Source: Aldrovandia affinis (taxonomy: Eukaryota; Chordata; Actinopteri; Notacanthiformes; Halosauridae). Taken from it: 64,000 bases of DNA. The position numbers were made by a program, and so were the translations under genes. Below the pieces are notes generated by a model. That model had not been told where the DNA came from and made no database searches. It saw only the letters and a list, made by a program, of their open reading frames with translations. Each line of letters opens with the position of its first letter. The first letter of the stretch is position 1. The stretch is from assembly GCA_029706075.1 (NCBI GenBank), contig JAINUG010000011.1:1833001-1897000 (forward strand), read 5' to 3'. Below, one piece after another: positions 1 through 11,765 of this stretch.

Positions 1-2692
1 CCTCGCTGCTCCGTATCCACTCCTTGGATCTGGACAGGTAAGCGTGCCATATTGTTTCGGACCCTTTTTATGGGTGTATCCTACTGCAAATTGTGAATGA
101 GGGTGTTTCATTTCTTTGATTGCCCAATTAGAAAGTCTTAGTAAAATGTGACGCTATTTACACCCGCAAAATAGCCGCAACAAAATAGTGACCGTCTTTG
201 CGCTGCCACTATCTTAGTAAATCTGGCCCTCGGCTTCTCATTTCAAAAGATATGGACAACCATGCACTACTGCGTCAGTGCAAGAGAATGTCACCTCCTG
301 AGGGACATACCTAACCTTTAAATGTGATGAACGGAAATAGGGGACCCAATCTCGCCACACTCGTAAACACTGTGATCCTCTCTGCCAAGGAGAACTGGCT
401 GCTCAGAGGCCCAATTTACATGCTCAGTGATTGACAGCACTCATCATTCCCTTTCTTTTAAATACAGGGGAAAAAAATGAGGGCCAGTCACAGGTAGGGA
501 GGCAGCGCTATTGAATTACAGCTGGATGGTAATTAAGCGGGCCTGTGGAGGAGGCTGCTGGTGTCCTGTCTCTAATCCACCGCCCCGTGTTCACAACTGT
601 GCTGTGTGGCTCACGCTCGAGGAGGGAAGAGACCCTCTGAGCGTGCTCGGTTCAGAACGGACCAATCCCTGGGCACTCTGTGCACCCCTACCCCAGCAGC
701 CTTCTGTTGGACCCACAGCGAAGCGGCGACGTGAGACCAACACCCCAGTTGAGGTCTGGTGAGGCTTTTGTTTCAGTTCATCGCCCTCCCGGACTGATTC
801 AAATCCACGATGGTGTTTACCCGTTCCCCTCCAGAAATGTGACTTCTTTCCCTCTGTTAAAACACATGCTGCACACATAAACAGTGTGATAAACGATGCA
901 CAGTATGGCAAATGCAAAAACAGAACATTGAAAGCGTCTGCTGTTTGACGTTTTCCATAACCCTGTGCTGCTTTCATCATCTGAGCAAGAGGCTCTGGCG
1001 AAACGGCCGCCTGAAAGCAAAGACGCGAGCCAAAATAAGCACAGAAACAGTCATGCTCATGACACACAGGGCACAGAAGAAGAAACCCTGGCCAACAATC
1101 CATAACAGAAAGCTCTATGGTTGTCTTGGGGAAACCTATCACTTCATAAGCTTTTTGTGTGGCAGCAATTTGGAAATTATGTTTTTGTTTTGAGAATGAC
1201 AAAGAGATGGCAAAAAATGTTTCATCGGGAAGTAGAAAGAAAAAAAAGAAGGCGGACGGTAGCTGCATCAGTCCAGTACAACAGCAATATCCCTCATCTG
1301 TCATTCGAACCTGCAGACTGGACTTTCCCAAGCGAGGGGGAAGCTTGAGAGCTAGCTGCTCCATGCATCAAGTTTCCTCCTCTCCCATTCTCATTCTCAT
1401 TCTCTTTCTCTCTCTCTCCCCTGTCTCTCGATCTCACTCTTGCTTTCTTGCTCTCTCCCCCCCACCCCCCCACCCCATCTCTCTCTCTCGCTCTTTCTCT
1501 CGCTCTCGCTCACTCCTCCTCCGAGAGGGACGTTTGAAAAGAAACTGCAGAGGAGGGAGCAGCCTACAGTCACGTTTCATTCTCGAGTCGAAACAACAAC
1601 GACGACAAGAAAGGCAGAAACTGTAAAAGGTGGGGGTGCTTGAGGAGGAGTAGAAATGTGCGAAGGTAAGTGCTGCCAAAAAAGAAAAAGAAGGGAGAAA
1701 AAATAAAGAGAGAGAGAGAGCGTGAGTGAGAGAGAACATCTTACTCAGGCAGGCTTACATTGTGTACACTGCAGCAAAACAGCCCCCGCAGGCTTGGTCA
1801 GCCTGCCATGCAGAGAGACCAGGGCTGGGTAGGTGGCCCCTGCTGCAGCAGCCCTGGGGAGTTGGCTTGTTACAGTGTGATTGTGCAGAGCTTGCAGTTA
1901 TAGAAGCAACAAAAAAAGAACAAATTAAGTTACTCTACCTGCCAGCTACTGCAGCAAATGCAACAGATTAAGGGTAAAAAAAAAACCTGACTTTCTCTTT
2001 CGTGACCGTCCTACGCCAAAGTGCTCGGGAGCTGCCAAATTCGATCCCCGCCACCCTACGGCCTCCCTGCGTGAGTGTCACAAGTCATCTCTTCCGCTTC
2101 GTGGCCTCAGCACCTCCACTCTGCTCCAGACCCCTCCACCGGCCTACCACGCGTGGGCCCAACATCGGCCTCGTTAACGCACCGCGCTCTGACCTCCCGC
2201 CAAGCCTCGGCCTGCCCTGGGGCACGTAGCTACGCCGTGCCATCTGCGCATGGTGTGCAGCGCTGAGGGGTCTAAATTACAGATGGCCTTGCACACGGAC
2301 AGACCAGGAATCTCCAACCACCCCACCACCCCTCCACACTCCACCGATTTACTGCTTGGAGCGGCAGCTCACCTCACTCAGCCCCCCACATTGATCTCTG
2401 TGACAAGGAAACATCTCATGTCGGCCTTCAGCCCAGCAAACAAACGTCTCGACATGTCCTCTGAGGCCAGGGTGGGGGGGGGGTTGAAGAATTACCAAAT
2501 AAAACAAAAGTGTAAACCAGCGGCAGTCCTTCGGTCTACTGTTAAGGTAAGGGTGAGGCACCTTGCCGTGTAGTCTCTAGCTCCCCCTGTGGGTTGGAGG
2601 TCTTCTAGGTAATCTCCCACAGCCAGCCCTGGGTGATCTGCGTATGAGCCCAGCCCCCCCACCCCTGGGGCAGGAAAGGTCACACCCACCAT
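1..2692. other. Non-coding stretch, probably within DTX1 intron 1
   Basis: No supported gene. The open frames here are short, overlap on both strands and resemble no protein I recognise. The stretch holds a pyrimidine-rich tract near 1377-1520 and a short GA-rich tract near 1680-1735. If the DTX1 exon at 20350-20606 belongs to an intact gene transcribed leftwards, this is intronic; that is an inference. Positions 1-37 end in a splice-donor-like CAG/GTAAGC on the plus strand, too little to call an exon. Confidence 0.5.
1377..1520. repeat. (CT)n-rich pyrimidine tract
   Basis: Low-complexity run of CT and CTCTTT units with two C-runs, on the plus strand. Open frames across it (Ser/Leu/Arg rich) are artefacts of the repeat. 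Confidence 0.85.
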
Positions 2693-3017
2693 CTCATTTT
2701 AAGCATTTAACAGACGCTCTCTTATCCAGAGCGACTTACAAGATGTGCATTAATACATGGTAGGAACAATCATAGTTCGCGCAAGAGATCAGTGCAGTAA
2801 TACAGCGATAGACATCGTTGTAGGCAGTTGCATACCATACCTGTAACACTGGGAAGGAAAAGGTTAGTAAATTATTATTATTATAATTCTTTTTTAAATG
2901 AGTAGGCAGGGATACATATACAAGAAGTGTTGAGCAAGTAGGCAGTGGTGATGACAATTGGGTAGATGTACAGAATTCAGTGGTAGTGGAGTCTGAAAAG
3001 GTGGGTTTTGAGTCTCA
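2693..3017 (-). mobile_element. L2-clade LINE 3' end fragment (L2-a)
   Basis: The left end carries the characteristic fish L2 3' terminus: read on the plus strand it includes CAGACGCTCTCTTATCCAGA followed by GCGACTTACAA, the complement of the tail used by L2 LINEs and their SINE partners. The body ends near 3017 in a segment resembling the end of the L2 coding region. No long reading frame survives. It lies directly beside a second L2 copy in the same orientation. Family assignment is by recognition, and the right boundary is approximate. Confidence 0.65.
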
Positions 3018-3390
3018 AAATCAAACATTACATTACATTACATTACAGGCATTTGGCAGACGCTCTTATCCAGAGCGACGTACAACAGTTAACCGTAGTC
3101 AGTTTATCTGAAAGCCACCCTAGCTGGAAGTACAGTTCCAGGTGCTAGGAGCAACCACATAGTTAAACTAGGACCCTGTAGGTAAATCTGTAGCCACAAT
3201 TCAAAGGTAGCAATAAAACTATCAGTGCGGAAAATAATGCCTAAGCCTAATACAATACATAAACAAGTAGACGTGTAATACTAAGCAGCTACGTCCTTAA
3301 GTTAACAAAAAATGGACTACAGGGAGAGGTGCACCCTGAAGAGGTGAGTCTTCAGTCATCGCTTGAAGGTGGCCAGGGTCTCAGCTGTTC

Positions 3391-3552
3391 TATAATATAT
3401 AATATATGCCATTTAGCAGACGCTTTTATCCAAAGCGACTTACAGTAGTGAATGCACACATTTTTCAGTATATGTGGTCCCAGTGGGAATTGAACCCACA
3501 ACCTAAGCGTTGCCAACGCTGTGCTCTACTAACTGAGCCACAGAGAACCACT
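3391..3552 (-). mobile_element. tRNA-derived SINE with L2-like tail (copy A)
   Basis: Read on the minus strand, the element starts with a tRNA-like head: an A-box-like TGGCTCAGTTAGTAGAGC, a 7-nt loop in the anticodon position, and a T-arm with B box GGTTCAATTCC closed by GTGGG/CCCAC. It then runs through a linker (CATATACTGAAAAATGTG) into a tail containing GTAAGTCGCTTTGGATAAAA and GCGTCTGCTAAATGGC. The same family recurs at 15203-15390 and 35203-35358. It sits inside L2-b and is therefore younger than that LINE copy. Confidence 0.85.
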
Positions 3553-3559
3553 CTGGTGG

Positions 3560-3945
3560 TCATTCCACCATCGTGGAGCCAGAACCATCAGGGAAGCGCA
3601 GGTGCGGAGGGGGGGAGGTGCTAGGCATCCTGAGGTAGCAGAACGGAGTGTAGGTGTGTAGGGTTTGAAGATCTTGAGGAGGTATGTTGGGGCTGATCCC
3701 TTAACTGCCTGGTATGCTAGGACCAATGTTTTGAATTTGATGCGAGCTATAACAGGCAGCCAGTGGAAGGTAGTGAGCAGGGGGGTGACATGGGAGTGTC
3801 TAGGAAGGTTGTAGACCAGACGGGCTGCAGCGTTCTGGATGAGTTGCAGGGGTCTGATGGCAGATGCGGGAAGGCCAGCCAGGAGTGAGTTGCAGTAGTC
3901 CAAGCGGGACAGTACCATTGCTTGGACCAGGAGCTGGGTAAAGTA
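3560..3945 (-). pseudogene. L2 LINE reverse transcriptase C-terminal remnant
   Basis: About 125 codons on the minus strand resemble the region after the reverse transcriptase domain of fish L2 elements: LDYCNSLLAGLP, then LQLIQNAAARLV, then HWLPVIARIKFKTLVLAYQA, then LRSATSG and VLAPRWWN. The catalytic palm motifs and the endonuclease are absent because the copy is 5'-truncated, and the SINE insertion removes the final codons. It cannot give a functional protein. Confidence 0.75.
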
Positions 3946-4534
3946 CGTGGTAAGGAAACACAAGGAAACACACCACATTGTTTGTGATTTAGGTCCCAGC
4001 TCATCGGCCCCCTCGGACGAACAGCAACAGAAGCCGACGCGGCGCCACGCGGCTTAGCCGAGAGCGCACGGGCCAGCATCGACGGATTGCTCTTTTTGAC
4101 TGCGATCAAAGCAGAAGAGGCAAGTGACTGGGAATTAATTGCCTCTGGAGATCGGAGGTACAATGATTGATTAAACGTAGCAGGATCGATAGCGTGGACA
4201 TGAGTGGCATGCGGCCCCGGGAGCTGGGGGCAGCAGCGGATTCTGTTACAGGAGCCGGGGAGCTGTGAGCTCGAGCCAGACAGGAGCGCGTTCAGACCTT
4301 TCTCCTCAGCTCTCCTTGATTAATTCCGTTGTGCGTACCACCTCGCGACTAATCCATCCCGGGCCAAATCGCTGGGATGAAACGGCCCGGGGGGGAGGGG
4401 CATGCTAATCAAATGTGTTCATTATCAACTGTGATGAGGTGGGGGCACCACGTGGGCCCACTGCCTGTTGCTGTGGCATGCCGTAACATTCAGACTCTAG
4501 GTCCTGCAACCAAGGGACAGCAAAGAGGTACATT

Positions 4535-5735
4535 AAAGATAAGATAAAACTTTATTTATATAGCACCCTTCCCAGCACGAGTGCACAGAGTGCTTTACAA
4601 CAAGGTCACAAATAAAAAATGTTAAATATCAAAATTAAAATGCATTAATACATTAATGTACATTAAAATACATTAATAACCCATTGAAACATAAAACCTA
4701 CAAATATCCAATATCAAATTAAAATACATGTAAATCTCACAATAAAAGATACAAAAGTGCAATAAAACAGTACAGGACAAGCAACAGCCACAAGCAAAAA
4801 CGGCAGTTAAGTCTCTCAATACACAAACGCCTGCCTAAACAGGTGCGTTTTCAGCTGCCCCTTGAAACTGATCACTGAGGCCGAAGCTCTCAAGTCCGGG
4901 GAGTGTGTTCCAGAGCCTTGGTGCTACCGCCCCAAAGCCCGGTCACCCTTTGTTTTGAGCCTGGTCCGAGGCTCCACCAGGAGACCCTGGTCGGATGACC
5001 TCAACGACCGGCTGGATGAGTAGGGCAGGATAAGGTCGCACAAGTAACTGGGGCCTTGACCGTGGAGGGCTTTGTATCACGAACACCAGTACCTTGTACT
5101 GGATCCTGAAATGCACAGGTAGCCAATGCAGGGAGGCAAGTATGGGTGTGATATGACATGATTTTTGGACCTGGTGAGCAAACGGGCAGCTGCATTTTGG
5201 ACCAGTTGTAGCCGATCCACAGATGATTTGTTAAGACATGTGAACAGTGAGTTACAATAATCGAGCCTGGATGATATAAATGCGTGAACAGACATTTCCA
5301 GCTCTGCATGTGACACAATGGACCTGAGTTTAGCAATATTTCTGAGGTGGAAAAAGCAGCTGCGGGTCAAGGATTTAACATGTTTGTCCAAATGCATGGA
5401 TTGATCAAAGTTAACACCAAGGTTTCTAATATCAGAGCGGACATTTCCTTTTAGGGACCCCATATGATTTGTGACCCTTGCGGCAACACTATCTGAGGCT
5501 ATGATCAGAACTTCAGTCTTTGCCGCATTGAGCTGGAGGAAGTTACTCGCCAACCAGTCATCAATGGCAGATAAACATTTGTGTAATATGTTGAGTTTCA
5601 GCATATCATCAGGTCTAAAAGAAAAATACAGCTGGATATCATCCGCGTAGCAGTGATATGACACACCCTTAAAGTTATTGATAATGAGGCCTAGGGGGAG
5701 CATGTATAGGGAAAAAAGAAGTGGAGCCAAAACAT
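4535..5735 (-). mobile_element. L2-clade LINE, 5'-truncated (L2-c)
   Basis: A longer L2 copy in minus orientation. The 3' UTR end at 4535-4570 has the L2-typical TTTATTTATATAGCACCCTT and a GATA-type short tail. Coding remnants run from about 5735 leftwards to about 4870 with frame breaks. The recognisable 5' limit is just upstream of LLFSLYMLPLG, so the endonuclease and most of the fingers are missing. Confidence 0.85.
5077..5733 (-). pseudogene. L2 LINE reverse transcriptase fragment (YADD box)
   Basis: A continuous minus-strand frame of about 218 codons encodes the back half of an L2 reverse transcriptase. LLFSLYMLPLG is followed by HCYADDIQLYF, where YADD is the catalytic motif C of LINE polymerases. 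Then come a thumb region (KTEVLI, IRNLGVNFD), SCFFHLRNIAKLRSI, and SRLDYCNSL with LQLVQNAAARLL. After about residue 205 the expected continuation (HWLPV-like) is only reached by changing frame, so the copy is degenerate. There is no start codon of its own and no promoter. This is a retrotransposon remnant and not a host gene. Confidence 0.85.
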
Positions 5736-5748
5736 TCTGACTGTGCAT

Positions 5749-7080
5749 CTCCTAAGACTCCCAACACCTGCGCCTACAGCCGCAGAGATCAACCATATTT
5801 ACCTCCCGACAGGGTAGTAACCAGACCTGCCTGTTCATTAGGAATTTTGGAAACTAAATCAGGAGTATATTCTCTTAGGCCAGTCTTCGTAATGTCTGTG
5901 GATCTTAAGCTGATTATGGTTCACGTGGATCAGGGCAGAATCTTTCATCAGGCTTTTGACCGTAGAATTGTCCGTGGTATGGTTTTAAGCTTTTTTTAAG
6001 AATCCAAAAGCACACACCCCCACTTCACCTCGCTACCCTCTGAAAGACCTCCAGTGGCAGGGTTTAGCAGACTGGATCAAATTAGAAGAAATGATACAAA
6101 GGCAAGTCCCAGGTACGTTTTTGGTCCGACCCACCCCAACTCTGTGAGACAAGCTCCAACACTGCACTGCATTACCTCATTTGGCGAGCCAGGGAAAACA
6201 TTCCTGTGATGCCCCCCTCCCTCCCTCCCGAACATTCAACCTTCAACGTCTCTCTACTGCAAGTGGCACCCGCGCGGCAAGGAGAAGGGTATCCCAGGCT
6301 GAAAGGCGGTTAGCGGCAGAGCGTGTGGGCGTTGAGGCATGAGGGATCTCTTAGGCTGATTATAAGTCACCTTGAAACAGTGGTAACACTCCCCCTGCCC
6401 GCCCACCCTCTGCCCCTCCCAGAGGAGGGGTGTTTGCTGATACGCTCAATTAATTAAACCGTCTGGGGAGTGTGGCGCGGTTCTTCTAGCGGTTCCCTAC
6501 TTGTGATCAACCCGCTTCGATTCCCCCGCTACGGCGTAGCACCAAGTCACTGGCCCGCTCGGTCTAATGTGGCAGAGGGCCGCCCGTGTTGCCGTAGACA
6601 CCTGTTGGAAGAAGATTTGGTTGCTCTCAGCCACAGGGACTGCGACAGGACGTCCCCTGTTGCTGGCTGATCAAAGCGAGGCCCCCGGTGGCGGTGTGCA
6701 GCCAGGAGTTCCTCTGAGAGACGGGCGCACACGTGGGGGGGAGGGGGAGCAGTGCGTTGAATCCCATTACGATTCAGCGCGGGGCGCGCGGCCACGCTAC
6801 GAACAATCAAAATAATTGATCGCGGTCCCCGGGGACACAGCCACAGCTTTGAGCATTTACGGGTGCGGACCCCGGCGACTCCTCGCTCTCCTGCATCTGC
6901 TTGCCAAGCCAGTGCTCCCCCCACCTGCCACTGCCGGCTTGTCGCAGTAATTCCCCCTCTCATTTCCATTAAGATTGGGTACAGAGTTTGCCTAACGGGA
7001 TTGCAGGTGCCAGAAACCTTGAGACAGGTTGTGTGATTTCAAGTCCCTTGGAGCAAGAGCGCATGGAGTCCCTTGTGCAT
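5749..7080. other. Non-coding stretch
   Basis: No repeat family or gene recognised. Overlapping short open frames on both strands near 6470-6970 show no family resemblance. GC rises locally at 6470-6830. Confidence 0.4.
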
Positions 7081-7081
7081 G

Positions 7082-7153
7082 CGCATGCACACACACACAC
7101 ACACACAAACACACACAAACACACGCAGGCATGCATGCACATATACACACAGA
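7082..7153. repeat. (CA)n microsatellite
   Basis: Interrupted CA repeat with CAAACA and GCATGC interruptions. It is the first of a dense series of CA tracts in the putative DTX1 intron. Confidence 0.9.
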
Positions 7154-7570
7154 CATTTGAATACTTTATTTGGGTACACCTCAAAGGAAAGGTAAAAAGG
7201 CTCAAATATGTACAAAGGTTATACATGTCTAGTGACTTAATTCACATGAGTAGTGCTGGAATCAGGGGTACATGAAACACTGTATTTTCCATACAAACAT
7301 ACTTCCTGTTACAGCAGATACAGAACAGTATATGGATAGTACGTTTACAGAACAGTGGATTGTTGTTTTGCCTTCTGTTTAGAGAGGCCTGCCATCCGCA
7401 GCCTTCGTACCATCAGCTTGTATACATGTCCCCAGCTACCGGAAACCAGTACAAAGAGCAGGCATTTGAATCCAAGTGAATTGATCACATTGACTAGAGG
7501 TTGATATTTTGGTATGTTTGTAACAAATGCCTGTTCCATATACAAATCAAATGAACACCTTAAGTCTCAT

Positions 7571-7727
7571 ACACAAACATACACACAATGTACACACACA
7601 GTCAGACACAAATAGCCTCAGACACACATGAGCACACACAAAAACACACACACACGTGTACACGCACACACACACGCATATTCACTCAAGCGCACGCACA
7701 CACACATGTACACGCACACACACACAC
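7571..7727. repeat. Interrupted (CA)n cluster
   Basis: Several CA runs separated by short unique words such as TGTACACG. Confidence 0.85.
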
Positions 7728-8009
7728 CTGAAGTCAACTGTAATGCAAACATGAGCCCACAACTTGCAACATAAGCCCATTAAGCACTTAAGATTGTGAC
7801 ACTACTGTGAATCCTGCAGGGTTTGGGTCTCGTGGCTAAGCTGAGCAGGCTCCATCGATAAGAGAAACCACAGCCCTCCTCATGGGGAACGTAGCTGTAG
7901 CAACCAAGCTCAAGTTTCAGAGGATGACACCGCTCTCAACAAAAACAGAAAACACAGAACAGAATCAATGGACAAGCCTCAAAGCATGTGTGTGAGCGTG
8001 TGTGTGTGA

Positions 8010-8363
8010 GGAGCAGGAGGAGGTGTGTGTGAGTGGCAGGAGCAGGTGTGTGTGAGTGGGAGGAGCAAGTGTGCATGTGGGAGGAGCAGGTGTGCATGAG
8101 TGGGAGGAGCAGGTGTGAGTGGGAGGAGCAGGTGTGAGTGGGAGGAGCAGGTGTGCGTGGGAGGAGCAGGTGTGCATGAGTGGGAGGAGCAGGTGTGGGA
8201 GGAGCAGGTGTGAGTGGGAGGAGCAGGTGTGCATGAGTGGGAGGAGCAGGTGTGAGTGGGAGGAGCAGGTGTGCATGAGTGGGAGGAGCAGGTGTGAGTG
8301 GGAGGAGCAGGTGTGCATGAGTGGGAGGAGCAGGTGTGCATGAGTGGGAGGAGCAGGTGTGGC
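8010..8363. repeat. Variable minisatellite, GTGGGAGGAGCAG core
   Basis: About 15 tandem units sharing the core GTGGGAGGAGCAGGTGTG. They alternate between a shorter form (core plus A) and longer forms with a GCATGA insertion, and become less regular towards the left end. Because unit lengths vary, all six frames contain runs of open codons (His-Leu-Leu-Leu-Pro or Arg-Ser-Arg types), but codons simply follow the repeat and no start or splice context supports translation. Confidence 0.95.
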
Positions 8364-8520
8364 GGGCAGTTGAATGGAAGTAATCAGACAGGAGAGTGCT
8401 GCTTCAGCTGGAGCTTTATCTCCATCTCCATCACCAGCCTCTGCCTCTCATGGCCGAGAGAGGGCGGAAGGAAGGGAGAGAGTGAGAGAGAAGAGATCCA
8501 TTTCTCTCTGACTCCATGTG

Positions 8521-8743
8521 CACCCGCTCACACACATGCATACATAGGCCACAGATATGCAGCAGACATGCACACACACACTGACACACACACACACTAA
8601 CATATCAATACACACGCTCACACATTGATACACACACAAAAAACCCCACACTTGCTCACATAGACATGTACGTAGGCGCACACAGGCATACATTTTGAGA
8701 AACACACACATGCTCACACGCACACACACTCACTCTCTCTCTC

Positions 8744-8780
<37 letters not shown>

Positions 8781-8784
8781 CAAA
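8521..8784. repeat. (CA)n and (CT)n microsatellite cluster
   Basis: Long interrupted CA tract with a short CTCTCTCTCT run near 8731-8745. Confidence 0.85.
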
Positions 8785-9611
8785 CTCTGCCTTCCACTTT
8801 CAAAGCTGCATCTGGCCCATTGGCGAAAAGTACGACCGAGAGAGACTTCCAAATCCGAGGTTCCAAGGCAGACAGAGTGCGGGGCGGAATGAAAGGCGAC
8901 GTAATGAGACACAGTTGGCGGGAGGCGCAATCTGAAGGGAAGCTGAGAAGTAAAGTGCGAAACCGGCATTCAGCCGCTTGCATGAGGCCCATGTAGATCA
9001 CAGGCGAGGGAAACACGTCTGATCTGCGAATCCGCCAAATTCCGCAGCCTAAAGATGTCAGCCGCGAAAGCTGTGATTCCCAGGGCTACAGAGACGAGAG
9101 GCCTGCGCGACGCGGGATTCCGCTCTGCGACATGCTAAATCATCTCGTCGGGTTGCTTTGATCGCCGCGGGAAAAGAAAAGGTTAAGCGGCCGCAGCTGT
9201 CCTGTCCAGTCAGGGATCCTTGGTGCCCGGCCTGGGAAACGATTGGTCATCGTTTCCTGTGGGAGCAGTGCGAATCATCCCAGGTGAAAGGGAGGGGTTT
9301 ACGGTCACCTTCACCTTAAGACTGGAAGAGGATCAAAAGAATGAAGCTCATCTTCCGTCTTTGGCGACTAAGAGAGGACTATTACACCGATTCCAGACGT
9401 TTCCGCGACTCGGGAGGCGTGGTATTCGCAATCCCATTAGGCCTCACCGAGGAAAATGGAAAAGCCTTGTACTGCCGCTGTAAAAGCAGCCGCTGTACTT
9501 TCCAAGGGAAGCGATTGAGACAGCAACATCAACAGGAGGCGAAGAGGCACTGACGGATCCTGGGACTGTATCGCTGGGGCGGGGGATGAGATTTGGAAAG
9601 TTGACTCCTGC

Positions 9612-9848
9612 CCAAAGAAAGAGAAAGAACGAGAGAAAGACAGACAAAGACAGATAGAGGAAGGGGGGAGAGAGAGAGAGAGAGAGGGGAAAGTGAGGAG
9701 AAAGAGCGAGAGAAAGAGACCGGCAGTCAGACAGAGAGTGGAAAAGGGAGGGAATAGAAACAGAGAGGGGAAACGAGAAGGGGGGGAGGGATGAAGAGAG
9801 TGAGGGAGAGAGAGGGGAAAGGAGGCAGGGGGGAGAGATCGAAAGAGG
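9612..9848. repeat. GA-rich purine tract
   Basis: Dense GAGA, GAAA and GGGGGA runs on the plus strand. The complementary strand gives spurious Ser/Leu/Pro-rich open frames. Confidence 0.8.
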
Positions 9849-11396
9849 TCTGGGAAACACATCTGCTGCCTCTCAGTCTTAATTCCCATCCTGTGTTTTT
9901 TTGGTTGTGCGTTGTTCCCTGGTGCCGGCCCCTGCCTGTCACCTCTCATGAAGGAGACCCTCCATCTCTTCCCCCCTCTGGCTCTCCTGTAGCGGGGGGA
10001 GGGATGGGGCAGGGACCGGGACACAAAGGGGGGGCTGTATCAGCGCAGAGCCAATAGGGGGCGCAGTGCAGACGGACGCTTCGTTATTCATCATCCCTAC
10101 GGGTCGCACAGACTCCTCAGATACAGAAACTCGAGTCAACAGCACGGTCAACGGCCTCAATGCACTCTGAGAGACACAAAGGGGGGAGGGGTTAGTCACA
10201 AATTATACTCCAACCTCAGGCTTACAGTTTTGTCCTTTGGGGGAGGGGGACGTGGGTCCTTCAATGGGAGCACTGTATACGGCAAACGCCTTGTTGCAAA
10301 CGGTACTGTAAATCAATGAAGTTTATTGGATGAGGTTATTGACCTGGGTCAACTGAATACTGATTTGGTTGCATCCAATCCCAGCCAACTGCTTCAATAG
10401 GTGTCAATACAGGCTTGGAAAAAAATGTAGACGCTTCCTCCCTCGGAAATACAAGGACCACTGTGATCAAAACCGTTCCGAAAATGCACTTTTTAAAGAT
10501 ACAGCCACATATTCTCTCATCAGCAAGAATGACAAAAACAACGCCCTCAGCATTTTCTGTAACCCCCCCCGACAGGTTTTCTGTCATGCCAACAGCTCGA
10601 CTGCAAATGCGGGGACAAAGCGGCCCTACGGCGCGCGTGTGTACTTTCGCGCACGTCCGGTTCCTGTGAGCATGAGCGAAGCTCTCGGCTTGCGAGCCGG
10701 CGACCTGCGGCACGTCCGCGGCGGAGAAAGCCGCCTGTTGAGCGCCGCAGCCCGGAGGTCTGCCTGAGCAGACGGGCTAATGACTTCAGAGGCCCTCTCA
10801 GGGCTGAGGGGGAATAAAAACACAACCGCTTGTTTTTCTCCCTCCGTTTGCGCGGCCGTGGCGAGGGAGCATGTCAGGCCTGAGAGAAAGAGGAAAAAAA
10901 GAGTCTTCACTTCGGCAACCCGCCTTGAACGCCAGCATCTCTTTTTTCTCCTCTGATCAAAATCGGCCCATCTACCAGCTCCCCCCTCCACCCGCCCCCG
11001 ATGGAAAGATGAATGACGCACACACGCAAGCGCGCACACGCTCATGCACACAAAAACAGCGCATCTCCTCCCTGAATCGTGTGCTTTGAGGCTGGCCAGA
11101 ATTCTCAACTGGGGCGGTGAGGCCTACCAACCTGCCCTCAAGCCATAGCGTTGGCATAAGATTACAGGACCACGGTCGCGGCCATATGTGGAGCCTCTTG
11201 GGCCGGGCTCCCGTTTGTCTTGGGAGTGGTGTCTCGGCTGCAAATACGATGGAGGTGGCGAAGCTGGTTTACAGGGAGGCGAGGGCCGAGGGCGGTGAGA
11301 GAGGCTTGCTGCAGGGCCTGGCACGCGAAACCCGAAACCAGCGGCTCCTCCTGCATCACCTCACCTCGGATCCTGGAGAACGCAGAGCCTCAGCAA

Positions 11397-11585
11397 TCTC
11401 ACTCATCTTTCTCTCTCTCCCTCGCCTCTGGAGCCACATCCATCGCCCTCTGTCTCCTCTGAAACGGTTACTCTCACTCTCTCTACTTTGAAACCGCTCC
11501 TCCCTCTTTCTCCCTCTCTCCTATGAAAAACCGCTCCGCTCTCTCTCGTTCTCTCCTCTGGAATCACTCCGCTCTCACTCCCTCT
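11397..11585. repeat. CT-rich low-complexity tract with recurring AAACCGCTCC-like words
   Basis: Loose tandem structure: CTCTCTC blocks alternate with GAAACGGTT, GAAACCGCT, AAAAACCGCT and GGAATCACT words about 55 bases apart. Degenerate tandem repeat with no coding evidence. Confidence 0.6.
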
Positions 11586-11694
11586 TCCGAAACGGTTGCT
11601 AACCTCATTCTGTCAATCAGTTGCCTGCCCTGGCATCACACTGTGAGGGTTTTACCGTCCTGCTACTGCACTGACCCTCCAACCTCTCAAACAG

Positions 11695-11765
11695 TCACAC
11701 ACACACGCACGCACACGTACACACACACGCAAGCATACACACACACACGCACAACAGGCACACAG
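11695..11765. repeat. (CA)n microsatellite
   Basis: Interrupted CA/CGCA repeat. Confidence 0.85.

Larger units (their letters stand above)
3021..3945 (-). mobile_element. L2-clade LINE 3' fragment (L2-b), interrupted by a SINE
   Basis: A 5'-truncated LINE in minus orientation. Its 3' end at about 3023-3092 is a short ACATT pentamer repeat followed by the L2 terminus (CAGACGCTCTTATCCAGAGC). Upstream (3560-3945) the minus strand still encodes the typical end of the L2 polyprotein, including SRLDYCNSLLAGLP, LQLIQNAAARLV, HWLPV and VLAPRWWN. A tRNA-derived SINE (about 3391-3552) is inserted in the 3' part, so the copy is dead. The right boundary is where recognisable homology stops. Confidence 0.8.

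Noticed and set aside
7965-8343. Repetitive Cys-Ser-Ser-His-Leu-Leu-Leu-Pro protein frames
   Set aside because: Produced by a variable minisatellite that stays open in several frames; no start context or splice sites.
9437-10024. 195-codon Ser/Leu/Pro-rich minus-strand frame
   Set aside because: Arises from the complement of a GA-rich purine tract; no family resemblance.
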